From the NCBI RefSeq assembly GCF_022809355.1, contig NZ_JAKZMM010000042.1:1-35058 (forward strand): a stretch of 35,058 nt of DNA. The letters are read 5' to 3'. Source of the stretch: Parabacteroides faecalis. Its GTDB lineage: Bacteria; Bacteroidota; Bacteroidia; Bacteroidales; Tannerellaceae. The notes beneath the pieces are model-generated. The model searched no databases and was not told the DNA's origin. It saw only the letters and a program-made list of their open reading frames with translations. Position numbers and translations under genes: made by a program. Shown here in pieces: positions 1-8,753 of this stretch (position 1 is the first letter of the stretch; every line of letters begins with the position of its first letter).

Positions 1-113
1 AAAACGGACAATTTGAACTCAATACTGAATTTGCGATGACTGATTCCTTTCTTTCCCATTGCTTTCTCTTTTTTTGTTAAATGGGTGTAAAGTAAATCTG
101 TAGCATGACAATA

Positions 114-121
114 TATCTTTG
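114..121 (+). promoter_or_regulatory. Bacteroidetes-type -7 element (TATCTTTG)
   Basis: This is an exact match to the Bacteroidetes housekeeping -7 consensus TAnnTTTG. No clear TTTG -33 element lies about 19 bp upstream. It would start a transcript at about 128, which would end at the terminator at 216-247. Confidence 0.45.
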
Positions 122-127
122 TAGTGT

Positions 128-247
128 AGAAAAGGAAACATACTCTTATTTTTGTTTAAAGCAAAAATAAATGATTATATCAATCTTTTATTACACTATT
201 ATTAATATTATCGTTAAGCCCGGATGTTATATGCCGGGCTTTTTTAT
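128..247 (+). ncRNA. Candidate small RNA of about 120 nt
   Basis: A TATCTTTG promoter element lies just upstream. Within the stretch is a perfect 9-bp hairpin (arms 146-154 and 162-170, 7-nt loop), and it ends at a strong GC-rich intrinsic terminator. No convincing reading frame fits between promoter and terminator: an ORF opening at 171 runs straight through the terminator. The layout is that of a stand-alone small RNA. It could instead be the 3' end of a transcript from the left. No known family was recognised. Confidence 0.3.
216..247 (+). terminator. Intrinsic terminator
   Basis: Arms AAGCCCGG and CCGGGCTT flank a short loop and are followed by a run of six T. This is a canonical rho-independent terminator. 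It closes either the candidate small RNA or a gene off the left edge. Confidence 0.8.
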
Positions 248-492
248 TTATAAGAGATGTAGCTATGAAATACTCTTTCTTGAACTTTCCAACCAATGTT
301 TATGCGATATGTGTTTTAAAACTCCCGAGAATCGGGAATGATTCCAATTACTTTCGTTTTTAATATTCGTTACTTCTGTTTTGCCGGTGTAATAATGTTG
401 TATCTGGTATTATAAATACGGGTTTTTGTACAATAAAATGTGGATTTGGCGCATAAACCGGACATGGATAGGACAAAGTCATGAACTTTTTC

Positions 493-500
493 TATCTTTG
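493..500 (+). promoter_or_regulatory. Bacteroidetes -7 element for the secreted-protein gene
   Basis: TATCTTTG matches TAnnTTTG exactly and ends 48 nt before the ATG at 549, giving a leader of roughly 40 nt. The -33 region is not well conserved. Confidence 0.6.
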
Positions 501-548
501 CTAAGTTATTGATTAAAAAGGATCAGAATAAGAACAAATTAAAAACAT

Positions 549-3083
549 ATGAAGAAAAGATTTACATTGTTATCAACTGCTTTATTAATGGGAACTTCGC
601 TTTCGGTGTTTGCACAAGAGCAAGCTGGTTTGGTTGATAAGGCAGAATGGAAAGAAGGGAATTATTTCTATTTAAAGTCGGCTAATTCTTATTTGGCGTT
701 AGATGCAGAACGAACAGACTCTGTTCTTGTTAGAAATAGTGCAGGAGAAACAAAAGATGAAATAGATTTGGCTTTGTGGCAGATAAAGAAAGTAGAAACG
801 ACTGCTGGTGGCGATGTTTATCAATTCACGAACAAAGCTACAAAGGCCGTTTTATCATTCTCTACAAAAGCAAATGCAACTACGGTTTTGGATCCATCAG
901 GTGTTTCTCAATGGACATTTACTGGCGGTAAGATTGTTGGTTATTATGGTGACAGTAAAACGTTGGCCTTGTCTGTTTCGGATTCCAAGTTGACTTTAGC
1001 TTCAACTGCGAATAATAGTTTTACGGTAGAACTTCCTATTTCGAATTATCTGCTGAAAGCAAATGAATTAGGAGATGGTATTTCTACATTTATCCTAAAT
1101 ATGGGTGGCAATTATACCGGTGATATCTTTAAGGACAAGGAATTGGTTGCTACGAATTTAACGGGTGAGAATAAGGATTATATGTCTTTACAGATCAAAG
1201 GGGATGAATACTTTGATGATGGAAAAGCCAAATATTTAGGAGTTGATACACTTTATACAGAGATCTCGGGAGCTAAGAATGCCTTCGGGTTTAAGTTTGT
1301 TGCCGATTCTACATATAAAGGACCGGCAGGTGGTGGTACACATACGTGGGGAAATGAAGCGTTCCAGAAGTTTAAGTTTACGATTGACTTGAAGAACGAT
1401 TCTGTTGCCATGTTTGTTAAGCAAGCTCCATCATTGACTTCAGAGAATAAATATAGTGGAAATGATGTCCAAGTAGTCTATGCTACATTAGGAGATAACA
1501 AAGTACTGACGGTTAGTGAAACGAATCCTTTACAAGGTACAGCTCCGTTTATTACAACCCGCCGCGGAACTCCAGTTACATTGGCGAACGGCTCAGGTGT
1601 TTATTTCCTGAAGAATGTAGGAAAGACTGCTAATGCTGGTAAATATCTGTATGGAAATGAGGATAAAGATGAAAAATATGAATATGTTTCTGAAACTCCT
1701 TCCGTTTATAATCCAGACGGACAATGGTATGTAAAGGAAGAAAACGGTAAATATAGTATTGTAGATCGTTTGAAAGGTACAACTTATGCGTCTAACAGTG
1801 AAATCTTTGCTGTTAATGGTGTAAGTGGTGCTTATACGGTAGCAGGAAGAACTGATACACTTTCATTTGAATATCAGCCGAAGGTGGATTTGAAAGATAA
1901 ATATCTGGGTTCTCTTTATTTTACAGAGGCTGAATTGAAAGAAAAGGCGATCCAGTTAAATCTGCAGGCAGTTGATGGAGTTGTTGTTCCGATTTCGGTA
2001 TCAGATTCTGTTTTATTTGCTGATACTGAAGAAGATGCTAAAATCTTTGGTTTGGAAGTTAAAGAGAAAAGCGTTGTAGGTGGAGCCAAAGTTTTGGGTG
2101 ATACATTGTATGCTGTTTCTTACCATTTAAAAGACCAATTTGGTGATCGTTATTTGGTGAAAGACGAGGAATCCAAATCATTAATCGTATCAGCATATCA
2201 GCAGTCAATATTAGATGTAGTATTTGAGTCTACTAAATATGGTGATACTTATGAAATGAAGGTAGGAGATGAATATGTAACTTATAATACAAAATCAAAC
2301 TTGTTATTATTAGGAACTTCTGAGGAAGCCTTTAAATTCAAGGTCGATATCATTGACGCTCCGCAATATGAAACAGTAGAAAGTTCACATCTGCGTTTCG
2401 GGTCTAATGGCAAATACTTGACAATGAATCCACTTACTTTGTGGGCTGAGTTAAAGAACGAAGGTCAGGAAATTACAAAAGCGGATTATACTGCTGATAA
2501 CTTCTCATTCAAGATTGAAAAGGCAGATACGGTTATTCCGGGTAAACCTGTTTATTTGATCTCTACTTGTATGATTGGTGCAGATGATGAAACTTCGGAT
2601 GTTCGCTATTATCTGTCAGCTATTGATACAGTACAGCATGAGGGAAAGAATCGTTTAGGATTTATTCCTTCAAATGATACAATCCGAACATCCAAGAATA
2701 GTCCGGCTTACTTCTCTTTGAAGAAGAATGAAGACGGTAGTTTGTGGTTGGAAAATATCAATGTAAAGGGTGGTGCATTCGTTTCACAGATTGCCAATAC
2801 TTTGGTAATGTCGAATACGGGTATGAACTTCTCTGTAGAAAAGGCTTCTGCTCCAACAGCAAATGAAGAAATAGAAGCTCCTACATCTGTCGTTGTTGCT
2901 GGTGGTCATAATTCAGTAACTGTGATGAATGCTAAAGACAAGAAGATTGTCCTGACGGATATCTTAGGAAAGATTGTCGGTAACTATTTGGTAACAAGTG
3001 ATCGCTTTACCGTTCCGGCTTCTCGTGGCTTGCTGATTGTTGCTATCGAAGGAGAAGTTGCTCAAAAGGTAATTGTGAAATAA
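549..3083 (+). CDS. Large secreted protein with C-terminal DUF6383-like domain
   Basis: This 844-residue protein opens with a typical signal peptide: a basic N-terminus, a hydrophobic stretch and a likely cleavage site after SVFA at about residue 22. It should therefore be exported to the periplasm or cell surface. The body is rich in beta-type, threonine- and aspartate-rich sequence without catalytic motifs I recognise. The last 65 or so residues (SVVVAGGHNSVTV ... KVIVK) resemble the DUF6383 tail found on many large secreted Parabacteroides proteins. That tail is reminiscent of the sorting tails of type IX secretion cargo, but this link is an inference. The gene stands alone, with its own promoter element (493-500) and terminator (3114-3152). 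Its substrate or ligand is unknown; an adhesin, cell-envelope or glycan-binding role is possible. Confidence 0.75.
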   Translation: MKKRFTLLSTALLMGTSLSVFAQEQAGLVDKAEWKEGNYFYLKSANSYLALDAERTDSVLVRNSAGETKDEIDLALWQIKKVETTAGGDVYQFTNKATKAVLSFSTKANATTVLDPSGVSQWTFTGGKIVGYYGDSKTLALSVSDSKLTLASTANNSFTVELPISNYLLKANELGDGISTFILNMGGNYTGDIFKDKELVATNLTGENKDYMSLQIKGDEYFDDGKAKYLGVDTLYTEISGAKNAFGFKFVADSTYKGPAGGGTHTWGNEAFQKFKFTIDLKNDSVAMFVKQAPSLTSENKYSGNDVQVVYATLGDNKVLTVSETNPLQGTAPFITTRRGTPVTLANGSGVYFLKNVGKTANAGKYLYGNEDKDEKYEYVSETPSVYNPDGQWYVKEENGKYSIVDRLKGTTYASNSEIFAVNGVSGAYTVAGRTDTLSFEYQPKVDLKDKYLGSLYFTEAELKEKAIQLNLQAVDGVVVPISVSDSVLFADTEEDAKIFGLEVKEKSVVGGAKVLGDTLYAVSYHLKDQFGDRYLVKDEESKSLIVSAYQQSILDVVFESTKYGDTYEMKVGDEYVTYNTKSNLLLLGTSEEAFKFKVDIIDAPQYETVESSHLRFGSNGKYLTMNPLTLWAELKNEGQEITKADYTADNFSFKIEKADTVIPGKPVYLISTCMIGADDETSDVRYYLSAIDTVQHEGKNRLGFIPSNDTIRTSKNSPAYFSLKKNEDGSLWLENINVKGGAFVSQIANTLVMSNTGMNFSVEKASAPTANEEIEAPTSVVVAGGHNSVTVMNAKDKKIVLTDILGKIVGNYLVTSDRFTVPASRGLLIVAIEGEVAQKVIVK

Positions 3084-3113
3084 GGTTTATACATAAATCG
3101 TCATAGTAACAGG

Positions 3114-3152
3114 AAACGGTGTAAATCCATTACGGATTTATGCCGTTTTTTT
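3114..3152 (+). terminator. Intrinsic terminator of the secreted-protein gene
   Basis: A hairpin with arms AAACGGTGTAAATCC and GGATTTATGCCGTTT (one G-T pair or mismatch) is followed by a T-run. It lies 30 nt after the stop codon at 3083. Confidence 0.8.
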
Positions 3153-3175
3153 ATGATGTTTATTAAAGTTTTTGG

Positions 3176-3216
3176 TAAAATAAAAACGACCTTCCAGATA
3201 ATTCTGGAAAGTCGTT
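3176..3216 (-). terminator. Intrinsic terminator of relA
   Basis: Arms at 3185-3198 and 3203-3216 pair with one mismatch around a 4-nt loop. On the minus strand the hairpin is followed by a T-rich run. It begins 25 nt after the relA stop codon. Confidence 0.8.
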
Positions 3217-3240
3217 GAAATAGTTTGTATCTTATGTTGC

Positions 3241-5454
3241 TCAAGTATTGAGGCGTTCTACATTCTTTACACCTTTGACAGTCTTGAGTTTTTTAGTCAG
3301 TTGATTTAATGTCGTCGTATCTCTTACCTGAACGGTGAAGTTTCCCTGGAATAATCCATCGACGGAATCAATATGTAAAGAGCGTAAAGAGACATTAGTT
3401 TCCTTGCCGATGACAGAGGTGATGTTGGTAACAATGGCAATGTCGTCGCGACCCACTACGCGCAGAGTAACGATATATCCGTTGTCGCCTTTTCCACTCC
3501 ATTTGGCACGGATGATCCGATAGCCGAAACGGCTGAACATCTCCTGTGCATTTGGACAATCCATGCGGTGTATTTTAATACCTTGAGTAGAAACAAATCC
3601 AAACACTTCATCACCATAAATCGGATTGCAACATTTGGCCAGCTTGTATTCGATACCGGTCAGGTTTTTATCGATTACCAATACATCTTTGTTGGTTGCT
3701 ATCTCTTCCGCTTCGGTCGTAGTAACGAACTCTTCCGCGCTTCTGGCAACCAGATGTTCTTGCTGTTCGGTTTCTTTACGGATCAAATCCAAATACTCAT
3801 CGATAATGACATTCGGATCCAAACGCTCTTCGGCTATATCAACATAAAAGTCTGTTACGGTCTTGTATCCTTTCTTCTTGATATAACGCATGAGCGAAGC
3901 CTCTTCCATGTCGATCTTTCTGTTCTTGAAGCGCCGTTGCAACATCTCTTTGGCAAAATCGACCATCTTGGCCATTTCTTCCCGCAATGCCTGTTTGATT
4001 CGTACGCGGGCTTTTGAGGTAACGACGAAATTCAACCAGTCCCGTTTGGGCGATTGAGTCGGCGAAGTGACAATGGAAACCGTATCTCCATTGTTTAATT
4101 CATATTTGATAGGAACATTTTTCCCATTTACTTTGGCCGATACGCATTTACACCCCAGCTGAGAGTGGATAGCGAAGGCAAAGTCCAGCACGGTTGCGCC
4201 TTTAGCCAGTTTGATCAGTTCCCCGGTTGGAGTAAAGACATAGATTTCATCTTTATACAAATCCATCCGGAAATCTTTCATCAGATCCAGTGGATTGGAA
4301 TCTTTTGCTTCCAAAGCAGCCCGCACTGTATTCATGAATTCATCCAAGCCTTTTTCGGCCTTGACTCCTTTATAACGCCAGTGTGCCGCCAGACCCTTTT
4401 CTGCTATTTCATCCATTCGCTTGGTTCGGATCTGCACTTCTACCCATTTATTCTCCGGACCCATAACCGTAATATGCAGACTTTCGTATCCGTTCGATTT
4501 TGGAATGGAAATCCAGTCTTTTAATCGTTTGGGATTTGGCTGGTACATATCTGTTACAATCGAATATACCTGCCAACAATCGGAGCGTTCTTTTTCAAGA
4601 GGCGTATCCAAAACAACCCGGATGGCAAACAAATCATAGATATTCTCAAAGTCCACCTTTTGCTTTTTCAGCTTGTTGTTGATGGAATGAATAGATTTGG
4701 TACGTCCTTTGATCTCAAACTTAAACCCTGCCTGTTCCAGCTTTTCTTTCAGCGGAGCAATGAATCTGGCTATATAAGCGTCGCGCGAACGTTTTGTCTC
4801 ATTCAGCTTTTGCTTGATATAATCGAACTGTTTCCGGTCGATATACTTAAGAGACAAATCTTCCAACTCGCTTTTTATTTTATAAAGTCCCATTCGATGC
4901 GACAATGGGGCATATAGATAGGCTGCTTCTGTTGCCAGTCGGATACGGTCGTCTTCTGACAGTTTTTTCCCGAGTCGCATCATACAGAGGCGGTCGGCAA
5001 TCATGATGAGGATGACACGCACATCTTCGGCAAATGAGAGTAACAGATGGTGGAAATTCTCCGAATTGACAGCCGTATTTCGAGCGTATAAGTCGGAAGT
5101 ACGAAGCAAACGTTGAATCATGAGCGTGATGTCTTCCCCAAATAACTCTTTTACTTCCTCGTTGGTAATAACACCTTTGTAGACGGGACGGTAGAGTAAC
5201 AGTGCCAGTACAGATGTCCTTTTCAGACCTATTTCAGTCGTTGCGATCAGTGCCGTATCAATATTTCTGAGCAGGCCATTGATTCCGTTCTTGTCTCTTC
5301 CATAACATTCTTTGGCTACAACTTGCTTCATCAGGTTCTTCATCTTGGAAATATCGTCTTTTTCCAGGAACGAATACAGGTTACGTAGCAGTAATCTGTA
5401 TTTGGTGAAGAATTCTTTCTTTTCTTCTGGTGTAAAAAATGGTAATGTCTCCAT
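3241..5454 (-). CDS. relA: RelA/SpoT-family (p)ppGpp synthetase, hydrolase site degenerate
   Basis: This 737-residue protein has the full long RSH layout. The N-terminal HD region lies at about 20-200. The synthetase domain is at about 245-350, with GRTKS at 250-254, YDLFAIRV at 273-280, NGYESLH at 321-327 and EVQIRT at 339-344. The TGS domain is at about 402-462. A conserved Cys/His zinc-finger-like segment is at 605-635 (KCCNP, HRMDCP), and an ACT domain at about 660-735. It makes (p)ppGpp from GTP/GDP and ATP in the stringent response. The HD hydrolase signatures are lost: LLYRP replaces the usual LLHDVVED (86-90), ADRLCMMR replaces ADRLHNMR (153-160), and the upstream HP motif is missing. 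I therefore infer a synthetase-dominant enzyme, with the bifunctional SpoT-type RSH encoded elsewhere, as in other Bacteroides species that carry two. It is transcribed divergently from the DUF4301 gene. Confidence 0.92.
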   Translation of the reverse strand: METLPFFTPEEKKEFFTKYRLLLRNLYSFLEKDDISKMKNLMKQVVAKECYGRDKNGINGLLRNIDTALIATTEIGLKRTSVLALLLYRPVYKGVITNEEVKELFGEDITLMIQRLLRTSDLYARNTAVNSENFHHLLLSFAEDVRVILIMIADRLCMMRLGKKLSEDDRIRLATEAAYLYAPLSHRMGLYKIKSELEDLSLKYIDRKQFDYIKQKLNETKRSRDAYIARFIAPLKEKLEQAGFKFEIKGRTKSIHSINNKLKKQKVDFENIYDLFAIRVVLDTPLEKERSDCWQVYSIVTDMYQPNPKRLKDWISIPKSNGYESLHITVMGPENKWVEVQIRTKRMDEIAEKGLAAHWRYKGVKAEKGLDEFMNTVRAALEAKDSNPLDLMKDFRMDLYKDEIYVFTPTGELIKLAKGATVLDFAFAIHSQLGCKCVSAKVNGKNVPIKYELNNGDTVSIVTSPTQSPKRDWLNFVVTSKARVRIKQALREEMAKMVDFAKEMLQRRFKNRKIDMEEASLMRYIKKKGYKTVTDFYVDIAEERLDPNVIIDEYLDLIRKETEQQEHLVARSAEEFVTTTEAEEIATNKDVLVIDKNLTGIEYKLAKCCNPIYGDEVFGFVSTQGIKIHRMDCPNAQEMFSRFGYRIIRAKWSGKGDNGYIVTLRVVGRDDIAIVTNITSVIGKETNVSLRSLHIDSVDGLFQGNFTVQVRDTTTLNQLTKKLKTVKGVKNVERLNT

Positions 5455-5560
5455 AAGCTTTATGCTTTATTTTGCCCATTTGAGGACAAGTACGGTAAAA
5501 CGTGTTGTAAAAGTATCTTTTTATTTTGAAATATCTATGATATTATTGTCGGTATTTTTA

Positions 5561-5568
5561 TACATTTG
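5561..5568 (+). promoter_or_regulatory. Bacteroidetes -7 element for the DUF4301 gene
   Basis: TACATTTG matches TAnnTTTG and ends 48 nt before the ATG at 5617. The 162-bp gap between this gene and relA must also hold the divergent relA promoter, for which I see no exact match. Confidence 0.6.
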
Positions 5569-5616
5569 CGTACTAAGGATGAAGAAAAAATATTTTATTC
5601 ATAAAAATAGTGTACT

Positions 5617-7137
5617 ATGTTAAACGCGAAAGACTTGGAGCAATTATCTGAAAAAGGTATTTCACAAGAGAAAATTGAGGAACAGTTATCCTGTTTTGAG
5701 AAAGGGTTTCCTTTCCTGGAAATAGAGGCATCGGCTTCTGTTGAAAAAGGAATAAAGGTGATTCCGGCAGAATCTCAGCCGGCTTATATGGCTGCTTGGG
5801 ATGCTTATCTGACAAAGAACAAGCGTATTCTTAAGTTTGTCCCGGCGTCGGGTGCTGCCAGTCGTATGTTTAAGAATCTGTTTGGATTCCTTTCTGCCTA
5901 CTACGATGTTCCTACAACAGACTTTGAAAAGAAGTTTTTTGCCGATATTCGTAAATTCGCATTTTATAAAGCATTGAATCAGAAATGCCAGGAAAATACG
6001 GGAAAGGATATTCCGGCTTTAGTAGCCTTGGGTGAATATAAGAAAGTCGTTTCAAACTTATTGGAAAAGGTCGGCTTGAATTATGGTTCTTTGCCTAAAG
6101 GTTTGTTGTTGTTCCATACTTACCCTGAAACTTTCCGTACTGCAATGGAAGAACATTTGGCTGAAGGTGCCATGTATGCCAAGAACAATGCGGGTGAGGT
6201 AAATATTCACTTTACAGTTTCTCCGGAACATCAGGCTTTGTTTGAACAGTTGGTTGCAGAGAAGAAAGATGCTTATGAAGATAAATTCTCTGTGAAATAT
6301 GATATTTCATTCAGTGTTCAGAAGCCGAGTACGGATACAATTGCTGTCAATATGGATAATACTCCGTTCCGGGATAAAGATGGCAAGTTGTTGTTCCGTC
6401 CGGGTGGTCACGGTGCATTGATCGAAAACCTGAACGATGTAGATGCTGACGTTGTATTCATTAAGAACATTGATAATGTGGTTCCGGATAGTTTCAAATC
6501 AGCAACTATCATCTATAAGAAATTAATTGCAGGTGTTTTGGTCAGTCTGCAAGAGAAGATCTTCAAATATCTGGAATTGATTGATACCGGTAAATACACA
6601 CATGATCAGATTGAAGAAATGATTCATTTCCTGCAAAACGATTTGTGTACCCGGAAATCAGATATCAAGTTGATGGAAGATGCCGAATTGGTTCTTTACA
6701 TTAAGGATAAATTGAATCGTCCATTGCGTGTTTGTGGTATGGTGAAGAATGTAGGAGAACCAGGTGGTGGTCCGTTCTTAGCCGTTAATCCGGATGGTTC
6801 TGTTTCTTTACAAGTATTGGAAAGTTCACAGATTGACATGAATGATCCAGTCAAGAAAGCCTTGTTTGAGAAAGGAACTCACTTTAATCCTGTTGATCTG
6901 GTTTGTGCAATTAAGAATTACAAGGGCGAGAAGTTCAATTTGCCGGATTATGTAGATAAGAATACTGGTTTTATCTCTTATAAGAGTAAAGATGGTAAAG
7001 AATTGAAGGCTCTTGAGTTGCCAGGCCTTTGGAATGGTGCTATGAGCGACTGGAATACAGTCTTTGTAGAAGTTCCGATTGAAACATTTAATCCAGTGAA
7101 GACTGTAAACGATTTGCTTCGCCGTGAACATCAATAA
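5617..7137 (+). CDS. DUF4301 family protein, nucleotidyltransferase-like
   Basis: This 506-residue cytosolic protein has no signal peptide or membrane segment. It matches what I know of the DUF4301 family, including the conserved stretch FVPASGAASRMFK (74-86). That glycine-rich loop resembles the GGxGTRM...K nucleotide-binding loop of sugar-phosphate nucleotidyltransferases. A second stretch, RPGGHGAL (261-268) followed by VFIKNIDN (280-287), resembles the PGGHG...L and QIDN/VDN signatures of UDP-sugar pyrophosphorylases. I infer a nucleotidyltransferase fold, possibly acting on a sugar phosphate; the substrate is unknown. The family assignment is fairly sure, the activity is not. The gene has its own promoter, and a terminator-like structure separates it from nhaD. 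Confidence 0.8.
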   Translation: MLNAKDLEQLSEKGISQEKIEEQLSCFEKGFPFLEIEASASVEKGIKVIPAESQPAYMAAWDAYLTKNKRILKFVPASGAASRMFKNLFGFLSAYYDVPTTDFEKKFFADIRKFAFYKALNQKCQENTGKDIPALVALGEYKKVVSNLLEKVGLNYGSLPKGLLLFHTYPETFRTAMEEHLAEGAMYAKNNAGEVNIHFTVSPEHQALFEQLVAEKKDAYEDKFSVKYDISFSVQKPSTDTIAVNMDNTPFRDKDGKLLFRPGGHGALIENLNDVDADVVFIKNIDNVVPDSFKSATIIYKKLIAGVLVSLQEKIFKYLELIDTGKYTHDQIEEMIHFLQNDLCTRKSDIKLMEDAELVLYIKDKLNRPLRVCGMVKNVGEPGGGPFLAVNPDGSVSLQVLESSQIDMNDPVKKALFEKGTHFNPVDLVCAIKNYKGEKFNLPDYVDKNTGFISYKSKDGKELKALELPGLWNGAMSDWNTVFVEVPIETFNPVKTVNDLLRREHQ

Positions 7138-7145
7138 GACGCGTT

Positions 7146-7250
7146 GCTGAAAGCAGGTTTTCCGGATGGTTTGATCCGGAGATACATATACAGATCTGGA
7201 AGTTATGCAATCTATACATATTTGCATTTGCTTTCAGATCTGCATTTTTT
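7146..7250 (+). terminator. Terminator with a competing hairpin between DUF4301 and nhaD
   Basis: The terminator stem pairs 7191-7210 with 7221-7241 (CAGATCTG / CAGATCTG ends, one bulge) and is followed by TTTTTT at 7245-7250. Upstream is a perfect 7-bp hairpin (7161-7167 with 7174-7180). CTGAAAGCA at 7147-7155 is complementary to 7229-7237, inside the terminator's right arm, so two mutually exclusive folds are possible. It may simply end the DUF4301 transcript, or it may regulate read-through into nhaD. Confidence 0.6.
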
Positions 7251-7301
7251 GTGTGTAGTGAATGTTTTTATGAATTATAAAAGATAGAAAGAGAAGTATA
7301 G

Positions 7302-8747
7302 ATGTTGATATTGGTTGTAACAATTTTCATTGTCGGATATTTAATGATTGCATTTGAACATCCGATAAAGATAAACAAGGCAGCTTCAGCCTTGTTGACG
7401 GGAACGATTTTATGGATTTTGTATGTGATGAACGGTCCCGAATTTGATTCTTTGGTTTCCAGTGATGGATTTAAGGCTTTTGTTCAAGATCCACAAGTGG
7501 CTTCTTTGTCGTTGATGGAACAATGCCAGCAATATATCGTCAGTCATCAAATATTGGTAAGTATCGGTGAGATTTGTCAGACATTGATATTTCTGGTCGG
7601 TGCCATGATTATTGTGGAATTGATAGATGTGCATGGCGGTTTTGAGTTTATTACCAATCGGATCACAACGCGGAAGACCAAGCCTTTGTTGATTATGATT
7701 TCTATCCTGACATTCTTTATGTCGTCAGTATTGGATAATTTGACAACGTCTATCGTGATGATTATGCTTATTCGGAAGATCATAGCCGATCAGAAAACCC
7801 GTTGGTTCTTTGGTAGTATGATTGTGATAGCTGCAAATAGTGGTGGCGCTTGGTCTCCGATAGGCGATGTAACTACAATTATGCTGTGGGTCAAAGGAAA
7901 CATATCGACTGGTGAAACTATTCCGCATCTGATCCTTCCCAGTCTGGTGTCGATGTTTGTTCCGATGTTGTTAATGGCCAGACAGATGAAGGGTAGTGTT
8001 ACATCTCCTGAACAAACGACTCTTGCTTTAGAGAATGAAGGTCAAGCGAATAGTCCGGAAGAGTTTTTTGCCTTAGCGCATCGGGAACGTTTGTATATCT
8101 TTGTTTTGGGCATACTTTGTCTGTTGTTTGTACCGGTCTTTAAAATGGTGACTCATTTACCTCCTTTTATGGGTGTAATGGTAGGTGTTAGTATTTTGTG
8201 GTTCTTTACTGAGTTTATTTATGGTAAGAAAGAATCATTGGAGGAAGACCGCAAGTTGCGTGTATCGAAGGTCGTACATCGGATTGATGGTTCAACCCTT
8301 CTTTTCTTCTTAGGTATTTTATTGGCTGTTGAAGTACTGAGATATACAGGTATTTTAGGCGCTTTTGCTTCATGGTTGGATACTTCTGTCGGAAATGTCT
8401 TTATTGTAAATATGGTTATTGGTACGCTTTCGGCAGTAGTCGATAATGTTCCTTTGGTGGCAGGTGCGATTGGAATGTATCCGGTAATGACGGAAGAAGC
8501 CGTTGCAGTCAGTGCAGATCCGGTTTATTGGATGAACTTTATACAAGATGGAACTTTCTGGCAATTCCTGGCTTATTGTGCCGGTGTAGGAGGAAGTATG
8601 CTGATCATCGGTTCTGCAGCAGGTGTTGTAGTTATGGGTTTGGAACAAATTAGCTTTGGCTGGTATTTGAAGAAGATTACCGGAATGGCTTTCTTGGGTT
8701 ATTTAGCCGGAGCTTTGGTATATATTCTTCAATGTACGCTTATATAA
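7302..8747 (+). CDS. nhaD: NhaD-type Na+/H+ antiporter
   Basis: This 481-residue inner-membrane protein has about 12 hydrophobic segments and belongs to the NhaD branch of the ion-transporter superfamily. NhaD proteins exchange cytoplasmic Na+ for external H+ and protect against sodium and alkaline stress. Two related membrane re-entrant motifs carry the Asp-Asn pairs expected for ion binding: SSVLDNLTTS (D145-N146) and SAVVDNVPLV (D381-N382), one in each half of the inverted-repeat fold. A large glycine-rich segment near the end (GVGGSMLIIGSAAG) is also typical. The gene is followed after only 6 bp by the amino-sugar kinase gene, so it is probably the first gene of that operon. No clear TAnnTTTG promoter is visible upstream; read-through past the structure at 7146-7250 is possible. 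Confidence 0.9.
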   Translation: MLILVVTIFIVGYLMIAFEHPIKINKAASALLTGTILWILYVMNGPEFDSLVSSDGFKAFVQDPQVASLSLMEQCQQYIVSHQILVSIGEICQTLIFLVGAMIIVELIDVHGGFEFITNRITTRKTKPLLIMISILTFFMSSVLDNLTTSIVMIMLIRKIIADQKTRWFFGSMIVIAANSGGAWSPIGDVTTIMLWVKGNISTGETIPHLILPSLVSMFVPMLLMARQMKGSVTSPEQTTLALENEGQANSPEEFFALAHRERLYIFVLGILCLLFVPVFKMVTHLPPFMGVMVGVSILWFFTEFIYGKKESLEEDRKLRVSKVVHRIDGSTLLFFLGILLAVEVLRYTGILGAFASWLDTSVGNVFIVNMVIGTLSAVVDNVPLVAGAIGMYPVMTEEAVAVSADPVYWMNFIQDGTFWQFLAYCAGVGGSMLIIGSAAGVVVMGLEQISFGWYLKKITGMAFLGYLAGALVYILQCTLI

Positions 8748-8753
8748 CGGAAA

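Larger units (their letters stand above)
1..548. other. Intergenic region upstream of the secreted-protein gene
   Basis: I see no convincing complete gene in this stretch. One frame from the left edge ends at a TGA at 37-39 and could be the last codons of a gene lying off the window, but 12 codons are too few to judge. The region does contain a promoter-like element at 114-121, a hairpin at 146-170, an intrinsic terminator at 216-247, a short hairpin at 323-337 with no T-run, and a second promoter-like element at 493-500. Confidence 0.6.

Noticed and set aside
323-337. Hairpin TCCCGA-GAA-TCGGGA as terminator
   Set aside because: No T-run follows on either strand; it is too short to assign.
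171-341. 56-codon frame on + starting ATG at 171
   Set aside because: It runs through the intrinsic terminator at 216-247 and has no protein-like composition.
3568-4017. 149-codon + frame antisense to relA
   Set aside because: It lies wholly inside conserved RelA coding sequence.
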